Below the pieces are notes generated by a model. The model did no database searches. It saw only the letters and a program-made list of their open reading frames with translations, and was not told where the DNA came from. This document shows, piece after piece, positions 6,136 to 14,544 of a stretch of DNA of 21,135 nucleotides. The DNA comes from Flavobacteriaceae bacterium UBA5079 (GTDB lineage: Bacteria > Bacteroidota > Bacteroidia > Flavobacteriales > Flavobacteriaceae), in contig DIAL01000018.1 in assembly GCA_002414705.1 (NCBI GenBank), positions 1 to 21,135 on the forward strand. Reading direction: 5' to 3'. The position numbers and the translations under genes are program-made. The first letter of the stretch is position 1; the number at the start of each line of letters is the position of its first letter.

Positions 6136-6171
6136 AAAAGACTGTCTGAAATTAAATTCAGACAATCTTTT
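6136..6171 (+). terminator. Intrinsic terminator after pth
   Basis: AAAAGACTGTCTGAA (6136-6150) and TTCAGACAATCTTTT (6157-6171) form a 15-base stem with one C-A mismatch and a 6-base loop, starting directly after the pth stop codon. The A- and T-rich ends suggest it could work in both directions. Confidence 0.8.
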
Positions 6172-6208
6172 AAATATTTATATTATTAACCCATCAACAA
6201 ATAATAGG

Positions 6209-6264
6209 TAATACAAATTGCGTTTTCAAAATTTAAAAAAAATAACTTAAAGAAATTTGTATTA
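6209..6264. repeat. Perfect 11-bp inverted repeat with 34-base spacer
   Basis: TAATACAAATT (6209-6219) and AATTTGTATTA (6254-6264) are perfect reverse complements in the gap between pth and the broken secreted-protein gene. No ORF lies between them. They might be a weak hairpin, protein-binding sites or the ends of a tiny mobile remnant; none is shown. Apart from this and the palindrome at 6347 I see nothing else in the 6172-6433 gap. Confidence 0.4.
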
Positions 6265-6346
6265 CAGAATTCTTCACCTCTGCGTCATCAGCTTTTGTAA
6301 TTGTAATATAAAGTATATTATTTCATAACAACTATTTATTAAACCC

Positions 6347-6367
6347 TTGTAAATATGCTATTTACAA
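6347..6367. promoter_or_regulatory. 21-base palindrome upstream of the broken secreted-protein gene
   Basis: TTGTAAATA (6347-6355) and TATTTACAA (6359-6367) are perfect 9-bp arms separated by TGC, 67 bases before the ATG at 6434. The symmetry and spacing suit binding of a dimeric regulator (CRP/FNR-like sites have such length), but the regulator is unknown. Confidence 0.45.
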
Positions 6368-6433
6368 TATATAAATGCAATAAATCAATCTATTTTATAT
6401 ATTTTTAATAAATTATTAACAAACACTAATAAT

Positions 6434-7489
6434 ATGAAAAAAATTACACTCTCAAGAATACTCTTTTATACTTATATGTATTCCGAGTTTTGTTCTTGCA
6501 CAACAAAAAAACTCACAAGAAGCTGAAAAATGTTTAACAGACACGTATAATGCAAAACTTTTAGCAACTAACCCAAATATGATGGGAAGTGAATTATTTA
6601 AAAATCAATTGAATGCTTAAGCACAATTCCATGTACTTCAAATCTTAATGGAAATGTGAAACTTATTAATTGGGGAACAGCTCAATTAACTTCAGCTACT
6701 ATTAGTTATAACATAGATGGTGGTCAAAGTGAAGAGATAGATTGGAATGGTTCTTTAGCGTATAGTGAATATACTACTATTTCCTTACCAACTATTACAG
6801 CAGGTGGTGGAAACCAAATCTTAAATGTTTCTGTTGTTAATACAAATGGTGCATCTGATGCTAGAGCATGTAATGACACAGACTCTAAAAGTTTTTCAGC
6901 ATCAGGTTCTTATACAACTACCGAAGTTAATTTAAGTTTGACAACTGATAATTGGTGCTAGGAAACTTCTTGGGAATTTAAAGATGATAACAATGCTGTA
7001 TTATACTCTGGAGGTCCTTACACACAAGATAACACCACCTTTAATGAAACATTTACAATTACAACAGCTGGCTGTTATACCTTTACTATATTTGATACAG
7101 CAGGTGATGGTATTTGTTGCGGATTTGGTACTGGTTCTTATGAACTTACAACCGACAACGGAACCGTAATTTTTAATGGCGGAGAATTTGGAGATTCCGA
7201 AGATGTTAATATTGTTATTTCTTCGTTAAGTACAGATGAATTTCAATTAAATAACAATATCAGCATGTATCCAAATCCAACAACGTCCGTTTTAAATATT
7301 AAAACATCAGATACCAGTTTACCTGATAGTTTTGCTATTTACAATATGCTAGGTCAGATTGTTAAAAATGCACAAATAAATGGTGTTTCAGATTTGCAAA
7401 TCAGTACTTCTGAAATGAGTAATGGTATGTACTTTATTAAAATAACAAAAAACAATGCAACCATAACATTACCGTTTATTAAGAAATAA
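6434..7489 (+). pseudogene. Decayed T9SS-secreted protein, probably a former metalloprotease
   Basis: Fragments in two frames rebuild one secreted protein. The ATG at 6434 begins a signal peptide (MKKITLSRILF), but a one-base change near 6465-6475 shifts the frame. The next frame continues with IPSFVLAQQKNSQEAEKC and DTYNAKLLATNPNMMGSELF, then stops at 6618-6620. From about 6617 the first frame resumes (LSTIPCTSNLNGNVKLINWG), is broken by a TAG at 6959-6961 (before ETSWEFKD), and then reads to 7489. The later part has a CARDB-like beta domain, a GCYTFTIFDTAGDGICC domain and the T9SS sorting domain MYPNPTTSVLNI. In related secreted proteases a catalytic domain normally lies where the second break is, so an internal deletion is likely (inference). 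Three lesions in one kilobase argue against simple sequencing error, but that is not excluded. Confidence 0.8.
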
Positions 7490-7544
7490 TAAATAATTCT
7501 GATAAAACTTAAAAGCGGATTGGTATTTATATCAATCCGCTTTT
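7265..7544 (+). repeat. Copy 1 of duplicated T9SS sorting module plus terminator
   Basis: The last 74 codons of the pseudogene match the last 74 of the protease at 7724-10534 at 58 of 74 residues by hand count. In addition 37 bases (7508-7544) are identical to 10553-10589. The similarity therefore continues past the stop codons into the terminators. Confidence 0.85.
7511..7544 (+). terminator. Intrinsic terminator after the broken secreted-protein gene
   Basis: AAAAGCGGATTG (7511-7522) pairs perfectly with CAATCCGCTTTT (7533-7544) over 12 bp with a 10-base loop. It is identical in sequence to the terminator at 10556-10589. Confidence 0.85.
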
Positions 7545-7598
7545 GTATTTGAAACCAAACAATACTAGATATTGAATTATTAAGATCGTCATTTGAGT

Positions 7599-7619
7599 AA
7601 TTATGCGATTATCATAATT
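7599..7619. repeat. Small inverted repeat upstream of the M43 protease
   Basis: AATTATG (7599-7605) and CATAATT (7613-7619) are perfect 7-bp arms with a 7-base spacer, about 105 bases before the protease ATG. It is AT-rich and could be chance or a regulator site. No convincing TAnnTTTG promoter was found between here and 7724. Confidence 0.25.
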
Positions 7620-7723
7620 TTCTATTTTTAGATGCTAAATGTCATTTTTAACAGTAACAATAACTCTAAACTGATAGTTTTTTTTTATTTTTATAGAATT
7701 ATTCATAAATATGTTATAAAATC

Positions 7724-10534
7724 ATGAAAAAAAATACTTTTAGTCCTTTTTTACTACTGTTATTGTTCTTTGGGTTATCAAGCTTACAAGCACAACAAAA
7801 ATCTGACTTATCCGCTATAATACCGGAAGAGCCGCTTCAATTAACAGAAGAAAATCAAAGGCATTTTAATGAAACAGGATTTGTAAGGTGCGCAACAGTA
7901 GAAATGGAAGCTTTACGCAGACAAATCAATCCAAACATCCAATCTGATCAAGAATTTGAAAATTGGTTATCGCCTTTAATGCAACAACGTCAAGAACGTA
8001 TTGCCATTGAAAAAGCTAACGGAACCTTTAGAAGAGCTGTTGTTAATATTCCAATAATTTTTCATGTTATTACAGGCGCTCAAGGTGATGCAAATGATCT
8101 ATCTGCAGCAAGAATTCAAGCACAAATAGATCAATTAAATTTAGATTTCAACAACCTTTCTGGAAGCACCGAAGCTGTTGCTGAATCTGCTGAAATAAAC
8201 TTTATTCCAGCTCAAGTTGCACCTGACGGAAGTCCGCTAGCTGAACCTGGTATTCATAGAGTTTATGGATACGCTGGAGAGCTTACTACCGCAACCATGA
8301 ATAACACGGTTAAACCAGCTACTATTTGGGATCGTTCTTTATACGCTAATATATGGAGTGCAAATTTAGGTGGAGGCTTATTAGGTTATGCTCAATTTCC
8401 ATCTAACTCTACATTACCTGGACTGAACACAAATGGCGGCTCTGCACTTACAGATGGTGTAGTTGTTATTCCTGGAAGTATTGGTTCTTTAGCAAATCCA
8501 GGTACAGCAGCGCCTTATAATGCTGGTCGGACTTTAACGCACGAAATTGGTCACTGGATTGGATTAAGACACATTTGGGGAGACTCTACTTGTGGTAATG
8601 ATTTTTGTGCTGACACACCAGAAAGTACAACATCAAATTTTGGTTGCCCAACCAACAACCAAACAACTTGCGATGGTAACAGAGATATGGTAGAAAACTA
8701 TATGGATTACACAAACGATGCTTGTATGAATATTTTTACGTTTGATCAAGTTAATAGAATTTTAACGGTTATAGAAAATGCCGATGGCATTTCAGATTTA
8801 ATAACATCCACAACTGGTAATGCAGGACCAATAGTAGCTTTTAGTACATCAACCATTCCTTCAGAAGTTACTGAAGGAAATGATTGTAATTTTCAAGATA
8901 TAACCATTTCATTAGCGATAGGTACAGCTGCAAATGCGACTGCTACAGCTACGATAGTTAACTCTGGAACAGCAACTGAAAATACTGATTTTGAATTTTT
9001 AAATAACTCAGTAACATTTGCTCAAGGTTCTACAACGGCTAGTAATTCTGTTACACTACGTATTTACGAAGATGGCCTAGTTGAAACAGACGAAACAATT
9101 ATATTGAGTGTAGATGTAACAACTACTGGTGATGCTGAAGCTTCTACCGCAACATACACTGTAACAATTATAAATGATGATACCGCTATTGCTAGCGCAG
9201 GAAGCAGCGTTATATTCAGTGATGGTTTTGAAACGTATCCAGACTTTCAAATTACGCCAATTGGCGACTGGACAATGCTTGATAATGATGGCAACACAAC
9301 TTATGGTTCCAATACTACATCATGGACAAATTCAGGTTATACTGGCACATTTATGGTTTTCAACCCAAGCCAAACAACACCATCTTTAGCAGGTACTGCT
9401 TGGGATGCTCACTCTGGCAACAAAGGGTATTATTGCTTTGATGCAACTTCAAACCCAAACCCACCAGCAGTGAATGACGATTATATTTTCACACCACAAA
9501 TTTCATTAAATGGCACGGATAGTGAATTGAAATTTTGGGCAAAATCTGTCACTGACCAATATGGCTTGGAGCGTTTTAAAGTAGGAATTTCTACAACAGA
9601 CACAAATCCTGCAAGCTTTACATTCATTTCTGCAGCTCCTTACGTACAAGCTCCTATTGACTGGACAGAATATACGTATGATTTGTCTGCTTATGATGGT
9701 CAAGATATATATATAACTTTCCAAGTGGTTTCTGCTGATGCTTTTGCTTTTATGCTTGATGATGTTTCTGTTACAGCAAATGTTACAACTGCAGTTCAAA
9801 CAGCAGTAAATTCAGCTGTATCTTCAGGACTTAACGGAACTGGTGTTGCTTATTTTACAGACACAACTACTGGAAACGTGATGTTAGATATTGACAATAC
9901 TGATGGATATAACTACGGCTGTACAGATGTTTCAGTATCAAGGGATATTACTACAGCTGGAGCTGCTGCAGTTATGTACAGCGCAAATACCAATCCAGAT
10001 AGTTTTGTAACGGCTAAAACATTTGATATAACGACTGCTAACGCAAGCACATCTAATGCAGCAGCTATTAATTTCTATTTTACAGAAACAGAACTTGCTG
10101 ATTGGGAAACCCTAACAGGAAATTCCAGAAATGACTTATTTGTTAAAAAAGAAGGTACAAATGAAGTGGCTTCAGTTAGCATTACTGCCTTTGGATCAGA
10201 TGCTAAATTATCAGCATCATTTGCAACAGGAATAGAAGGAACGTATGTATTTGGAACACAATTAGCATTATTATCGGTTGATACATTCAATATCAGCCCA
10301 GAGCTATCCATTTATCCAAATCCTACAACGTCTGTTTTAAATATTAAAACAACGGAAAATAACTTACCAGACAATTATGCAATTTATAACATGCTTGGTC
10401 AAGTAGTTAGAACCGCCAAAATAAGTGGCGTTTCAGATTTACAAATCAGTACCTCTGAAATAAGCAATGGTATGTACTTTATTAAAATTAGTAAAGACAA
10501 TGCAACACTAACATTACCATTTATTAAGAAATAA
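7724..10534 (+). CDS. Secreted M43-family (pappalysin-like) metalloprotease with T9SS sorting domain
   Basis: A 936-residue exported protein. Residues 1-23 are a signal peptide (hydrophobic LLLLLFFGL, cleavage likely after SLQA). Residues about 30-110 are a propeptide. The zinc protease domain contains HEIGHWIGLRH (273-283), with zinc ligands His273, His277, His283 and catalytic Glu274, and a Met-turn NYMDY with Met327, as in M43 enzymes. Cysteines in STCGNDFCADTP and FGCPTNNQTTC fit family disulfides. Residues about 370-485 form a Calx-beta-like domain (ATATIVNSGTATENTDFEF), about 495-685 a cleaved-adhesin/MAM-like jelly roll (FSDGFETYP ... DDVSV), about 690-855 an unnamed beta-rich part, and 861-936 the type IX secretion sorting domain (YPNPTTSVLNI ... 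LPFIKK). It probably cleaves extracellular proteins or peptides; the substrate is unknown. Confidence 0.93.
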   Translation: MKKNTFSPFLLLLLFFGLSSLQAQQKSDLSAIIPEEPLQLTEENQRHFNETGFVRCATVEMEALRRQINPNIQSDQEFENWLSPLMQQRQERIAIEKANGTFRRAVVNIPIIFHVITGAQGDANDLSAARIQAQIDQLNLDFNNLSGSTEAVAESAEINFIPAQVAPDGSPLAEPGIHRVYGYAGELTTATMNNTVKPATIWDRSLYANIWSANLGGGLLGYAQFPSNSTLPGLNTNGGSALTDGVVVIPGSIGSLANPGTAAPYNAGRTLTHEIGHWIGLRHIWGDSTCGNDFCADTPESTTSNFGCPTNNQTTCDGNRDMVENYMDYTNDACMNIFTFDQVNRILTVIENADGISDLITSTTGNAGPIVAFSTSTIPSEVTEGNDCNFQDITISLAIGTAANATATATIVNSGTATENTDFEFLNNSVTFAQGSTTASNSVTLRIYEDGLVETDETIILSVDVTTTGDAEASTATYTVTIINDDTAIASAGSSVIFSDGFETYPDFQITPIGDWTMLDNDGNTTYGSNTTSWTNSGYTGTFMVFNPSQTTPSLAGTAWDAHSGNKGYYCFDATSNPNPPAVNDDYIFTPQISLNGTDSELKFWAKSVTDQYGLERFKVGISTTDTNPASFTFISAAPYVQAPIDWTEYTYDLSAYDGQDIYITFQVVSADAFAFMLDDVSVTANVTTAVQTAVNSAVSSGLNGTGVAYFTDTTTGNVMLDIDNTDGYNYGCTDVSVSRDITTAGAAAVMYSANTNPDSFVTAKTFDITTANASTSNAAAINFYFTETELADWETLTGNSRNDLFVKKEGTNEVASVSITAFGSDAKLSASFATGIEGTYVFGTQLALLSVDTFNISPELSIYPNPTTSVLNIKTTENNLPDNYAIYNMLGQVVRTAKISGVSDLQISTSEISNGMYFIKISKDNATLTLPFIKK

Positions 10535-10589
10535 AACACGTTTCTTATAAATCTTAAAAGCGGATTGGTATTTATATCAATCCGCTTTT
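10309..10589 (+). repeat. Copy 2 of duplicated T9SS sorting module plus terminator
   Basis: This is the partner of 7265-7544: the same sorting-domain coding sequence with scattered base changes and an identical 37-base terminator segment (10553-10589). The spacers between stop codon and terminator differ, so the identity is confined to coding module and hairpin. Confidence 0.85.
10556..10589 (+). terminator. Intrinsic terminator after the M43 protease
   Basis: AAAAGCGGATTG (10556-10567) and CAATCCGCTTTT (10578-10589) form a perfect 12-bp stem. The T-rich tail merges with the -7-like box TATTTTTG (10591-10598) in front of ribF. Confidence 0.85.
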
Positions 10590-10590
10590 A

Positions 10591-10598
10591 TATTTTTG
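10591..10598 (+). promoter_or_regulatory. Candidate -7 box of ribF in the terminator tail
   Basis: TATTTTTG fits TAnnTTTG and lies 18 bases before the preferred ribF start at 10617. A -33 TTG at the standard distance is not evident; the nearest, in the terminator stem at 10565-10567, is 23 bases away. Confidence 0.3.
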
Positions 10599-10616
10599 CA
10601 CAAATACTTTTTCACA

Positions 10617-11555
10617 TTGAAAATAACACAAACGCTTCCTAGCAACTTTGAGAATGAAACCGTTGTTACCATTGGCACATTTGATGGTGTGCATATTGGA
10701 CATCAAAAAATAATTGAGCGACTTGTTACTTCGGCTAGAAATAATGCGTTAAAATCTGCAATTTTAACTTTTTTCCCGCATCCGCGAATGGTATTACAGA
10801 AGGACACAACCATCAAGCTACTCAATACCATCGACGAAAAAGCGGCAATAATGGAAGCACTTGGTTTAGACTTTTTGGTCATTAAAAAATTCACCAAAGC
10901 ATTTTCCAGAATACAAGCAGAAGATTTTGTTTCAGATATTTTAGTAAACCAGTTACAAGCAAAAAAAGTCATTATTGGCTACGATCATCATTTTGGCAGA
11001 AATAGAACCGCCAATATTGACGATTTGCGCAAGTTTGGTCGTCAATATGATTTTGATGTCGAAGAAATTTCAGCACAAGATATTAATGATGTTTCGGTTA
11101 GTTCAACAAAAATTAGAGCAGCCTTAATAGAAGGCAATGTTAATACAGCCAATAGCTATTTAGGATACAATTACATGTTAACTGGAACCGTAATTCATGG
11201 CAAAGGTTTAGGTAAAGACATCGGATTTCCAACGGCTAATTTGCACATTGAAGAAAGCTATAAATTAATACCACGAAATGGTGTTTATGTGGTTAAATCT
11301 GAAATTAATAATCATACCTATTTTGGGATGATGAATATTGGTACAAACCCAACAGTTAGTGAAACAAATATGCAATCTATTGAAATTAATTTCTTTAATT
11401 TAGATGATTCGTTATATGGTTCTAAACTAAAAATAGATATGCTAGAACGCATCCGAAACGAGCAAAAATTTAATTCAGTTATCGAATTGCAAACACAATT
11501 ACATCAAGATAAACAAACAGCTTTACAGTACATACAAAATTATGCGACTCACTAA
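10617..11555 (+). CDS. ribF: Bifunctional riboflavin kinase/FAD synthetase
   Basis: Makes FMN from riboflavin and then FAD from FMN. I choose the TTG at 10617 (312 residues, starting as MKITQTLPSNF), since family members start about 17-20 residues before VVTIGTFDGVHIGH. The frame is open to a TTG at 10596, but that overlaps the -7 box, and no ATG exists upstream of the conserved region. The N-terminal adenylyltransferase domain shows GTFDGVHIGH, YDHHFGRNR and the SSTKIR motif. The C-terminal flavokinase domain shows GTVIHGKGLGKDIGFPTANL and the NGVYVV segment. The 3' end overlaps the next gene by 14 bases, so the two are probably co-transcribed. Confidence 0.93.
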   Translation: MKITQTLPSNFENETVVTIGTFDGVHIGHQKIIERLVTSARNNALKSAILTFFPHPRMVLQKDTTIKLLNTIDEKAAIMEALGLDFLVIKKFTKAFSRIQAEDFVSDILVNQLQAKKVIIGYDHHFGRNRTANIDDLRKFGRQYDFDVEEISAQDINDVSVSSTKIRAALIEGNVNTANSYLGYNYMLTGTVIHGKGLGKDIGFPTANLHIEESYKLIPRNGVYVVKSEINNHTYFGMMNIGTNPTVSETNMQSIEINFFNLDDSLYGSKLKIDMLERIRNEQKFNSVIELQTQLHQDKQTALQYIQNYATH

Positions 11556-12873
11556 TTTTCTTTTTAAACAAGTAGATAATTCATCCTTAATTGTATTCAG
11601 AATACTTTTTGGACTGCTTTGTTTTTTAGAATCTATTGGAGCCACCTTAACAGGATGGGTTAACCGCACGCTAATTGAACCACAATTTACGTTTTCCTTC
11701 ATTGGTTTTGAGAGGTTACAACCTTTACCTGGCAATGGTATGTATTTCTATTACGCTATAATGGGTGTTTTTGGATTGTTTATGATGCTTGGATATCGTT
11801 ACCGTTTAAGTGCATTTATATTCACCATTTTGTGGATGGGAACCTATTTAATGCAAAAATCCTCATATAACAATCACTATTATTTATTAATACTTTTAAG
11901 TGCCATAATGGTTATTCTACCTGCACATAAAAACGTATCTCTAGATGCTAAACGCAACCCAAGTATCAAACGTATTTCAATGCCTAATTGGTGCAGATAT
12001 ATTTTTATTTTACAGATGTTTATCGTGTACACTTATGGTTCTATTGCAAAAGTATACGCAGATTGGTTAGACACGTCAGTCATGGCTATTTTAATGAAAA
12101 GTAAAGAACATTATTACCTTATTGGCGACTTTCTTCAGAATGAGTGGATGCATTATTTTCTGGCCTATGGTGGTATTTTATTTGATGGATTAGTGATTCC
12201 ACTTCTGCTATACAAACCAACACGTAAAATGGCATTTTTTGCTTCTATCTTTTTTCATTTATTTAATTCCATTGTATTTCAAGTGGGTATTTTTCCATTT
12301 TTATCATTGGCATTTGCTTTGTTCTTTTTTGAACCGAAAACCATTAATCGTATATTTTTAAAAAGAAAGCCGTTTTATGAAGGTTCGGAAGTCATTGTTC
12401 CGTCTTACAAAAAACCCATGCTTGTTGTTTTTGCTATCTATTTTTCAGTTCAAATTCTATTACCGCTTCGTCAGTATGTATTTCCACAATCGGTTTTATG
12501 GACAGAAGAAGGGCATAGAATGTCTTGGCGCATGATGTTACGTTCCAAAAGTGGTTTTGCCGTATATCATATAGTAGATAAAAAAACACAACTTAAATCA
12601 ACCATTAATTTAGACCACTATCTAACCAAAAAACAACAACGTTTAGTAAGCACTAAACCAGATTTTATTTGGCAATTTTCGCAAAGATTGAAAGAAGATT
12701 TTGCTAAAAAAGGACAAGATGTATCTGTTTATGTCGATTGTCACATTAGTGTAAATGGTCGCGACTATATACCGTTTATAAATCCTGAAGTTGATATTGC
12801 TGCTGCCAAGTGGTCCGCATTTAAACATAGCGAATGGATTTTACCACCTAAACAAGATTATTTCACGCAGTAA
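11542..12873 (+). CDS. HTTM-domain membrane protein, vitamin K-dependent carboxylase-like
   Basis: A 443-residue inner-membrane protein with several hydrophobic segments (about 18-36, 68-84, 90-105, 112-127, 152-170, 205-224, 229-265) followed by a longer soluble part with one more segment near 292-310. The pattern and motifs NHYYLLILL (111-119), YTYGSIAKVYADWL (163-176) and FFHLFNS (237-243) are those of the HTTM family related to vitamin K-dependent gamma-glutamyl carboxylase. Lys170 lies where the carboxylase has its catalytic-base lysine, so enzymatic activity is possible, though the bacterial substrate is not known. It overlaps ribF by 14 bases, and an open stretch with a -7 box separates it from serS. 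Family assignment is firm, function is inference. Confidence 0.8.
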   Translation: MRLTNFLFKQVDNSSLIVFRILFGLLCFLESIGATLTGWVNRTLIEPQFTFSFIGFERLQPLPGNGMYFYYAIMGVFGLFMMLGYRYRLSAFIFTILWMGTYLMQKSSYNNHYYLLILLSAIMVILPAHKNVSLDAKRNPSIKRISMPNWCRYIFILQMFIVYTYGSIAKVYADWLDTSVMAILMKSKEHYYLIGDFLQNEWMHYFLAYGGILFDGLVIPLLLYKPTRKMAFFASIFFHLFNSIVFQVGIFPFLSLAFALFFFEPKTINRIFLKRKPFYEGSEVIVPSYKKPMLVVFAIYFSVQILLPLRQYVFPQSVLWTEEGHRMSWRMMLRSKSGFAVYHIVDKKTQLKSTINLDHYLTKKQQRLVSTKPDFIWQFSQRLKEDFAKKGQDVSVYVDCHISVNGRDYIPFINPEVDIAAAKWSAFKHSEWILPPKQDYFTQ

Positions 12874-12878
12874 TTACG

Positions 12879-12886
12879 TAAATTTG
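12879..12886 (+). promoter_or_regulatory. Candidate -7 box of serS
   Basis: TAAATTTG is an exact TAnnTTTG match 20 bases before the serS ATG, in the 33-base gap after the HTTM gene. The -33 position lies in the end of that gene and shows no clear TTG. Confidence 0.45.
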
Positions 12887-12906
12887 CCGCTTAAATTTTT
12901 TATTCC

Positions 12907-14178
12907 ATGTTACAAATACCATTTATTAGAGAGCATAAAGATTTGGTTATTGCACGTTTAGCAAAACGCCAAATTAATGCTAACGAAATGATTAATGAAG
13001 TCATTGCGCTAGACGAACAAAGACGTCAAGAACAAACGCAATTGGATAATATGTTAGCAGAATCCAATACGCTTTCTAAAGAAATTGGTATCCTGTACAA
13101 ATCTGGCCAGGCTGAAAAAGCAAACGAGCTTAAAGCAAGAACCTCTGATTTAAAAACCGAATCGAAAGAATTAGCAGACAAGCTAAATGAAACAGCTGAA
13201 GCTTTAAATCAGTTATTATATAAAATTCCAAATGTTCCAAATGAATTGGTACCTGCAGGAAATTCTGAAGATGATAATGAAGAAATATTTAAAGAAGGAA
13301 CCATTCCAACTCTTCACGAAGGCGCATTACCTCATTGGGAATTAGCTAAAAAATATGATATCATAGATTTTGAATTAGGTAACAAAATCACAGGTGCAGG
13401 TTTTCCTGTTTACAAAGGAAAAGGTGCCAGATTACAACGTGCGCTTATTGCTTATTTTCTGGATAAAAATACTGAAGCTGGTTACACGGAATACCAATTA
13501 CCACTTTTAGTAAACGAAGCCTCTGGTTTTGGAACTGGACAATTGCCAGACAAAGAAGGGCAAATGTATCATGTTACCGAAGATAATTTATACCTAATTC
13601 CAACTGCCGAAGTTCCTGGAACTAATATTTTCCGGGATGTTATTTTAAACGATAGCGAGCTACCAATTAGTATAACAGGTTATACACCTTGTTTCCGTCG
13701 TGAAGCTGGTAGTTATGGTGCGCATGTTCGTGGTTTAAACCGTTTACACCAATTTGATAAGGTGGAAATTTTACGTGTGGAACATCCTAACAATTCTTAC
13801 AAAGCTTTAGATACCATGGTAGCACATGTAAAAGGTATTTTACAAGATTTAAAATTACCGTATCGTATTTTACGACTCTGTGGTGGCGATTTAGGTTTTA
13901 CCTCTGCAATGACTTATGATTTTGAAGTGTTTTCAACAGCCCAAGACAGATGGTTAGAAATTTCATCTGTTTCTAATTTTGAAACTTTTCAAGCTAACCG
14001 TTTAAAATTACGATTTAGAAATAGTGATGGTAAAAATGAATTAGCACATACACTAAACGGAAGTTCGTTAGCATTACCTCGCATTTTAGCTGGTATTTTA
14101 GAAAACTACCAAACACCTGAAGGCATTGTTATTCCAGAGGCTTTAGTGCCTTATACTGGTTTCTCTATAATAAATTAA
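12907..14178 (+). CDS. serS: Seryl-tRNA synthetase
   Basis: A 423-residue class IIa synthetase that charges tRNA-Ser with serine in the cytoplasm. Residues about 25-105 are the long antiparallel coiled-coil arm that grips the tRNA variable arm (QRRQEQTQLDNMLAESNTLSKEI and following). The catalytic core contains TAEVPGTN (family TAEVP), motif 2 FRREAGSYGAHVRGLNRLHQF starting at Phe263 with Arg264/Glu266 for ATP and serine binding, and motif 3 GSSLALPR (385-392) with its invariant Arg392. Length is typical. A terminator follows about 40 bases downstream. Confidence 0.97.
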   Translation: MLQIPFIREHKDLVIARLAKRQINANEMINEVIALDEQRRQEQTQLDNMLAESNTLSKEIGILYKSGQAEKANELKARTSDLKTESKELADKLNETAEALNQLLYKIPNVPNELVPAGNSEDDNEEIFKEGTIPTLHEGALPHWELAKKYDIIDFELGNKITGAGFPVYKGKGARLQRALIAYFLDKNTEAGYTEYQLPLLVNEASGFGTGQLPDKEGQMYHVTEDNLYLIPTAEVPGTNIFRDVILNDSELPISITGYTPCFRREAGSYGAHVRGLNRLHQFDKVEILRVEHPNNSYKALDTMVAHVKGILQDLKLPYRILRLCGGDLGFTSAMTYDFEVFSTAQDRWLEISSVSNFETFQANRLKLRFRNSDGKNELAHTLNGSSLALPRILAGILENYQTPEGIVIPEALVPYTGFSIIN

Positions 14179-14220
14179 GTTTGTAGGTTTAATCCTGCTT
14201 AATTTCGAATAAAAATTCTC

Positions 14221-14267
14221 AAAAAATCGTTGAAATGCAAAAATAACCTGCCGTTTAACGATTTTTT
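14221..14267 (+). terminator. Intrinsic terminator after serS
   Basis: AAAAAATCGTT (14221-14231) and AACGATTTTTT (14257-14267) form a perfect 11-bp stem with extra AAA/TTT pairing inside and a long loop. The six T at the end complete the signal. It lies 43 bases after the serS stop. Confidence 0.7.
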
Positions 14268-14335
14268 GCTGTTTTATTTTGTTAGGTTATAAATTATGTT
14301 GAAGTTCGTATGTCCTAAATTTTTAACCTACATCT

Positions 14336-14464
14336 ATGAAAAATCTCACACGACTTTTTCTTCTTAATGTTTTAGCAGTCATTGCTGGTAAAGTTATGGT
14401 TTCAGATTTCGATATATCACAAAAAGAACATACAAATGCAACAGCCTCTGTGGCTTCAGAATAA
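14336..14464 (+). CDS. 42-residue orphan peptide with hydrophobic N-terminus
   Basis: Begins MKNLTRLFLLNVLAVIAGKVM and continues SDFDISQKEHTNATASVASE before TAA. The first 20 residues look like a lysine-started signal peptide or membrane anchor (FLLNVLAVIAG), and the rest is short and polar. It stands alone between the serS terminator and the terminator at 14545-14577, so it has its own transcription unit. I do not recognise it. A small secreted or membrane-associated peptide is the natural reading, but an expressed peptide is not proven at this length. The remaining stretch 14465-14544 has no other gene. Confidence 0.45.
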   Translation: MKNLTRLFLLNVLAVIAGKVMVSDFDISQKEHTNATASVASE

Positions 14465-14544
14465 CATTATTAAAATTGCCCCAATCAGGTAATTGAATCA
14501 TTTTGTAATTTAAAAAGATTAATAGCACATTTATTTTGGTTGGT

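Noticed and set aside
6984..7169. A 61-residue plus-strand ORF inside the broken secreted gene
   Set aside because: It is in a different frame from the clear homologous reading (ETSWEFKD onward) and has repetitive low-complexity content.
7265..7489. The sorting domain as a separate small gene
   Set aside because: It is in frame with the upstream pseudogene parts and has no signal peptide or start context of its own.
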